Below are positions 33,958 through 35,211 of a stretch of 35,211 nucleotides of DNA, one piece after another. The stretch spans positions 1-35,211 of the forward strand of contig DVNX01000115.1 in NCBI GenBank assembly GCA_018714045.1, given 5' to 3'. Under the pieces are notes generated by a model, which was given only the letters and a program-made list of their open reading frames with translations, was not told the origin of the DNA and ran no database searches. This DNA is from Candidatus Ornithoclostridium faecavium (GTDB lineage Bacteria > Bacillota > Clostridia > Christensenellales > UBA3700). Position 1 is the stretch's first letter. Every line of letters begins with the position of its first letter. Made by a program: the position numbers and the translations under genes.

Positions 33958-35211
33958 TTTTTTTCTCCTTGTCAGGCTTTATCGCGAATACCAGCGCGTT
34001 TATCGCTATCACTATAACGATAAGCGTGAGCGCCGTCGCGTAAGCCTCGTTCATATAAAGTCCTTCGCTGGCGAACATATACATCATGACCGCAAAGCTG
34101 CTGCCCGGCGACATAATGTTCTTGGGCATATTCTTGACAGATCCCGCGGTAAGCAGAAGCGCCGCGGATTCGCTGACGATGCGCCCTATGCTGAGCACTA
34201 CCGCCGTAAGTATGCCTTTAAGTGCGCACGGCAGGACTATTTTGCCGATCGTGTGCAATTTGCCCGCGCCCAGCGCGTAACTTGCTTCTCTGTAAGCGAG
34301 CGGAACGTTTATAAGGCTTTCCTCGACAGACCTCACTATCGTGGGCAGTATCATTACCGAAAGCGTAAGTCCGCCCGATAAAAGACTGTACCCGAGCCCA
34401 AGCGCGTCGTTGAACACGATGACGCCGAAAAGTCCGAACACTATGCTGGGTATGCCCGAAAGCGTATCCGTGAACAGTCTTATGACCTTTACGATCTTGC
34501 TTCCGCTTTTTGCATACTCGACCAGATATATCGCCGCGCATACCCCTATCGGAAGCGCGACCGCGAGAGCTATACCTATAAGCGCGCCCGTACTTACAAA
34601 AGCGGGAGCGAGAGAGTTTTTGCCCGAACCGCTCTCTCCGAACAGAAATTCCGCAAAACCTATCTCCGCGAACGCCGCTACGCCTTTAACGACGATAAAT
34701 CCTATAAGATACGCTATCGCCGCGACCATAAGCGCGCTGCCCGCAACGCACAGATATTTCAGAAAACGGTAATACGCGGTCTTTGTCCTGTAAACGTAAG
34801 CGCCGCTTTCGTCCTTGCCGCTACCCGTAAATCTGCTTGCGACCCTGCTTGCCGCGCCCGATACCGCCGCGCCGACCTTTTTAAAACAATTTCCTACGCT
34901 GCCCGTAACTTTGCCGACAGCGTCCGCGCAAACGTTGTACGATCTCGCAAAAGCCGCCCCGCATACCGCGAAAGCGTACTGCGTCTTTCCTCTGAATCCG
35001 ATCGCCTGAGTCTTATCGGCAGCGGGTACGCGCATCCTGAACGCCTTTTTATCCGCGTCCTTCACGCCTTTACCCTTTACAGAATAAAGAATGCCGTTGA
35101 GTATGAGTATGAATACGAGAAGCACGAAGCCCGTCGCGACCAGCGCGCTTCTGTGTACGCCTGAAGCGTAAGACATATCCATGACGATATTGCCCGTTAA
35201 AGTCATGAAGC
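33932..35211 (-). CDS. pstA: Phosphate ABC transporter permease, apparent PstC-PstA fusion (partial, runs off right edge)
   Basis: The C-terminal ~290 residues are a complete PstA: first membrane helix after [13 protein letters not shown], the periplasmic FLFG segment, [12 protein letters not shown], and the EAA loop [10 protein letters not shown] that contacts PstB. Ahead of it, separated by a ~90-residue basic and Ala/Gly-rich linker, is a segment that reads as the end of Pst[21 protein letters not shown] followed by a membrane helix ending LILNG. The frame stays open to the window edge (Phe before the first Met), so the gene probably encodes PstC and PstA as one chain. An ATG at 35206 exists but would truncate the PstC-like part. 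The fused halves would form the permease dimer in a 1:1 ratio. Confidence 0.8.
   Translation of the reverse strand, partial: FMTLTGNIVMDMSYASGVHRSALVATGFVLLVFILILNGILYSVKGKGVKDADKKAFRMRVPAADKTQAIGFRGKTQYAFAVCGAAFARSYNVCADAVGKVTGSVGNCFKKVGAAVSGAASRVASRFTGSGKDESGAYVYRTKTAYYRFLKYLCVAGSALMVAAIAYLIGFIVVKGVAAFAEIGFAEFLFGESGSGKNSLAPAFVSTGALIGIALAVALPIGVCAAIYLVEYAKSGSKIVKVIRLFTDTLSGIPSIVFGLFGVIVFNDALGLGYSLLSGGLTLSVMILPTIVRSVEESLINVPLAYREASYALGAGKLHTIGKIVLPCALKGILTAVVLSIGRIVSESAALLLTAGSVKNMPKNIMSPGSSFAVMMYMFASEGLYMNEAYATALTLIVIVIAINALVFAIKPDKEKKSESKKQSR

Noticed and set aside
33932..35206. Stand-alone pstA starting at the ATG at 35204-35206
   Set aside because: The first ~45 residues from that ATG match the end of PstC rather than a PstA start, and the frame remains open beyond it to the edge.

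Overview
This 35.2-kb window looks like a chromosomal piece of a Clostridia-type member of the Bacillota. The evidence is gene order (priA-def-fmt-rsmB-rlmN, hrcA-grpE-dnaK-dnaJ-prmA-rsmE-mtaB-HIT-rpsU), a CIRCE operator before hrcA, long-form HPF, AGGAGG-type ribosome binding sites and sigma-A-like promoters. Base composition is roughly balanced. The lineage cannot be placed from the sequence alone; a gut Christensenellales-like group is only a guess. No phage, CRISPR, rRNA or tRNA was seen.

Layout, left to right: (1) 1-549 is a non-coding tract whose first ~245 bases hold a strong fold-back structure. (2) 550-10987 is a leftward housekeeping operon, transcribed yicC-gmk-rpoZ-coaBC-priA-def-fmt-rsmB-rlmN-rsgA-rpe, with many 4- to 8-nt overlaps. 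Compared with its relatives it lacks remA (yicC/gmk junction), prpC-prkC (rlmN/rsgA junction) and thiN after rpe. (3) 11021-15482 holds ligA and pcrA. (4) 15586-16610 holds a 107-codon gene of unknown function and rpsU. (5) 16678-24939 is the heat-shock and translation block hrcA-grpE-dnaK-dnaJ, then prmA-rsmE-mtaB-HIT. CIRCE lies directly downstream of a near-perfect promoter, and prmA has its own apparently leaderless promoter after a dnaJ terminator. (6) 25044-29310 is the accessory part: a 1015-codon surface lipoprotein resembling an M60 peptidase without its catalytic motif, a divergent GNAT acetyltransferase, and an XRE-type regulator gene broken by a ~244-bp element with 25-bp terminal inverted repeats. 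(7) 29331-29867 is hpf. (8) 30051-35211 is a phosphate operon, pstCA-pstB-phoU-phoB-phoR, in which the PstC C-terminus appears fused to PstA; it runs off the right edge.

The genes form coherent working sets: replication and repair (priA, ligA, pcrA), initiator-Met handling and ribosome maturation (fmt, def, rsmB, rlmN, rsgA, rsmE, prmA, rpsU, hpf), chaperones under HrcA, and phosphate uptake with its two-component regulator. The least ordinary items are the two possibly related fold-back elements at opposite ends of the window, the broken regulator, the pseudo-M60 lipoprotein, the permease fusion and the closely spaced promoter/start-codon pairs.
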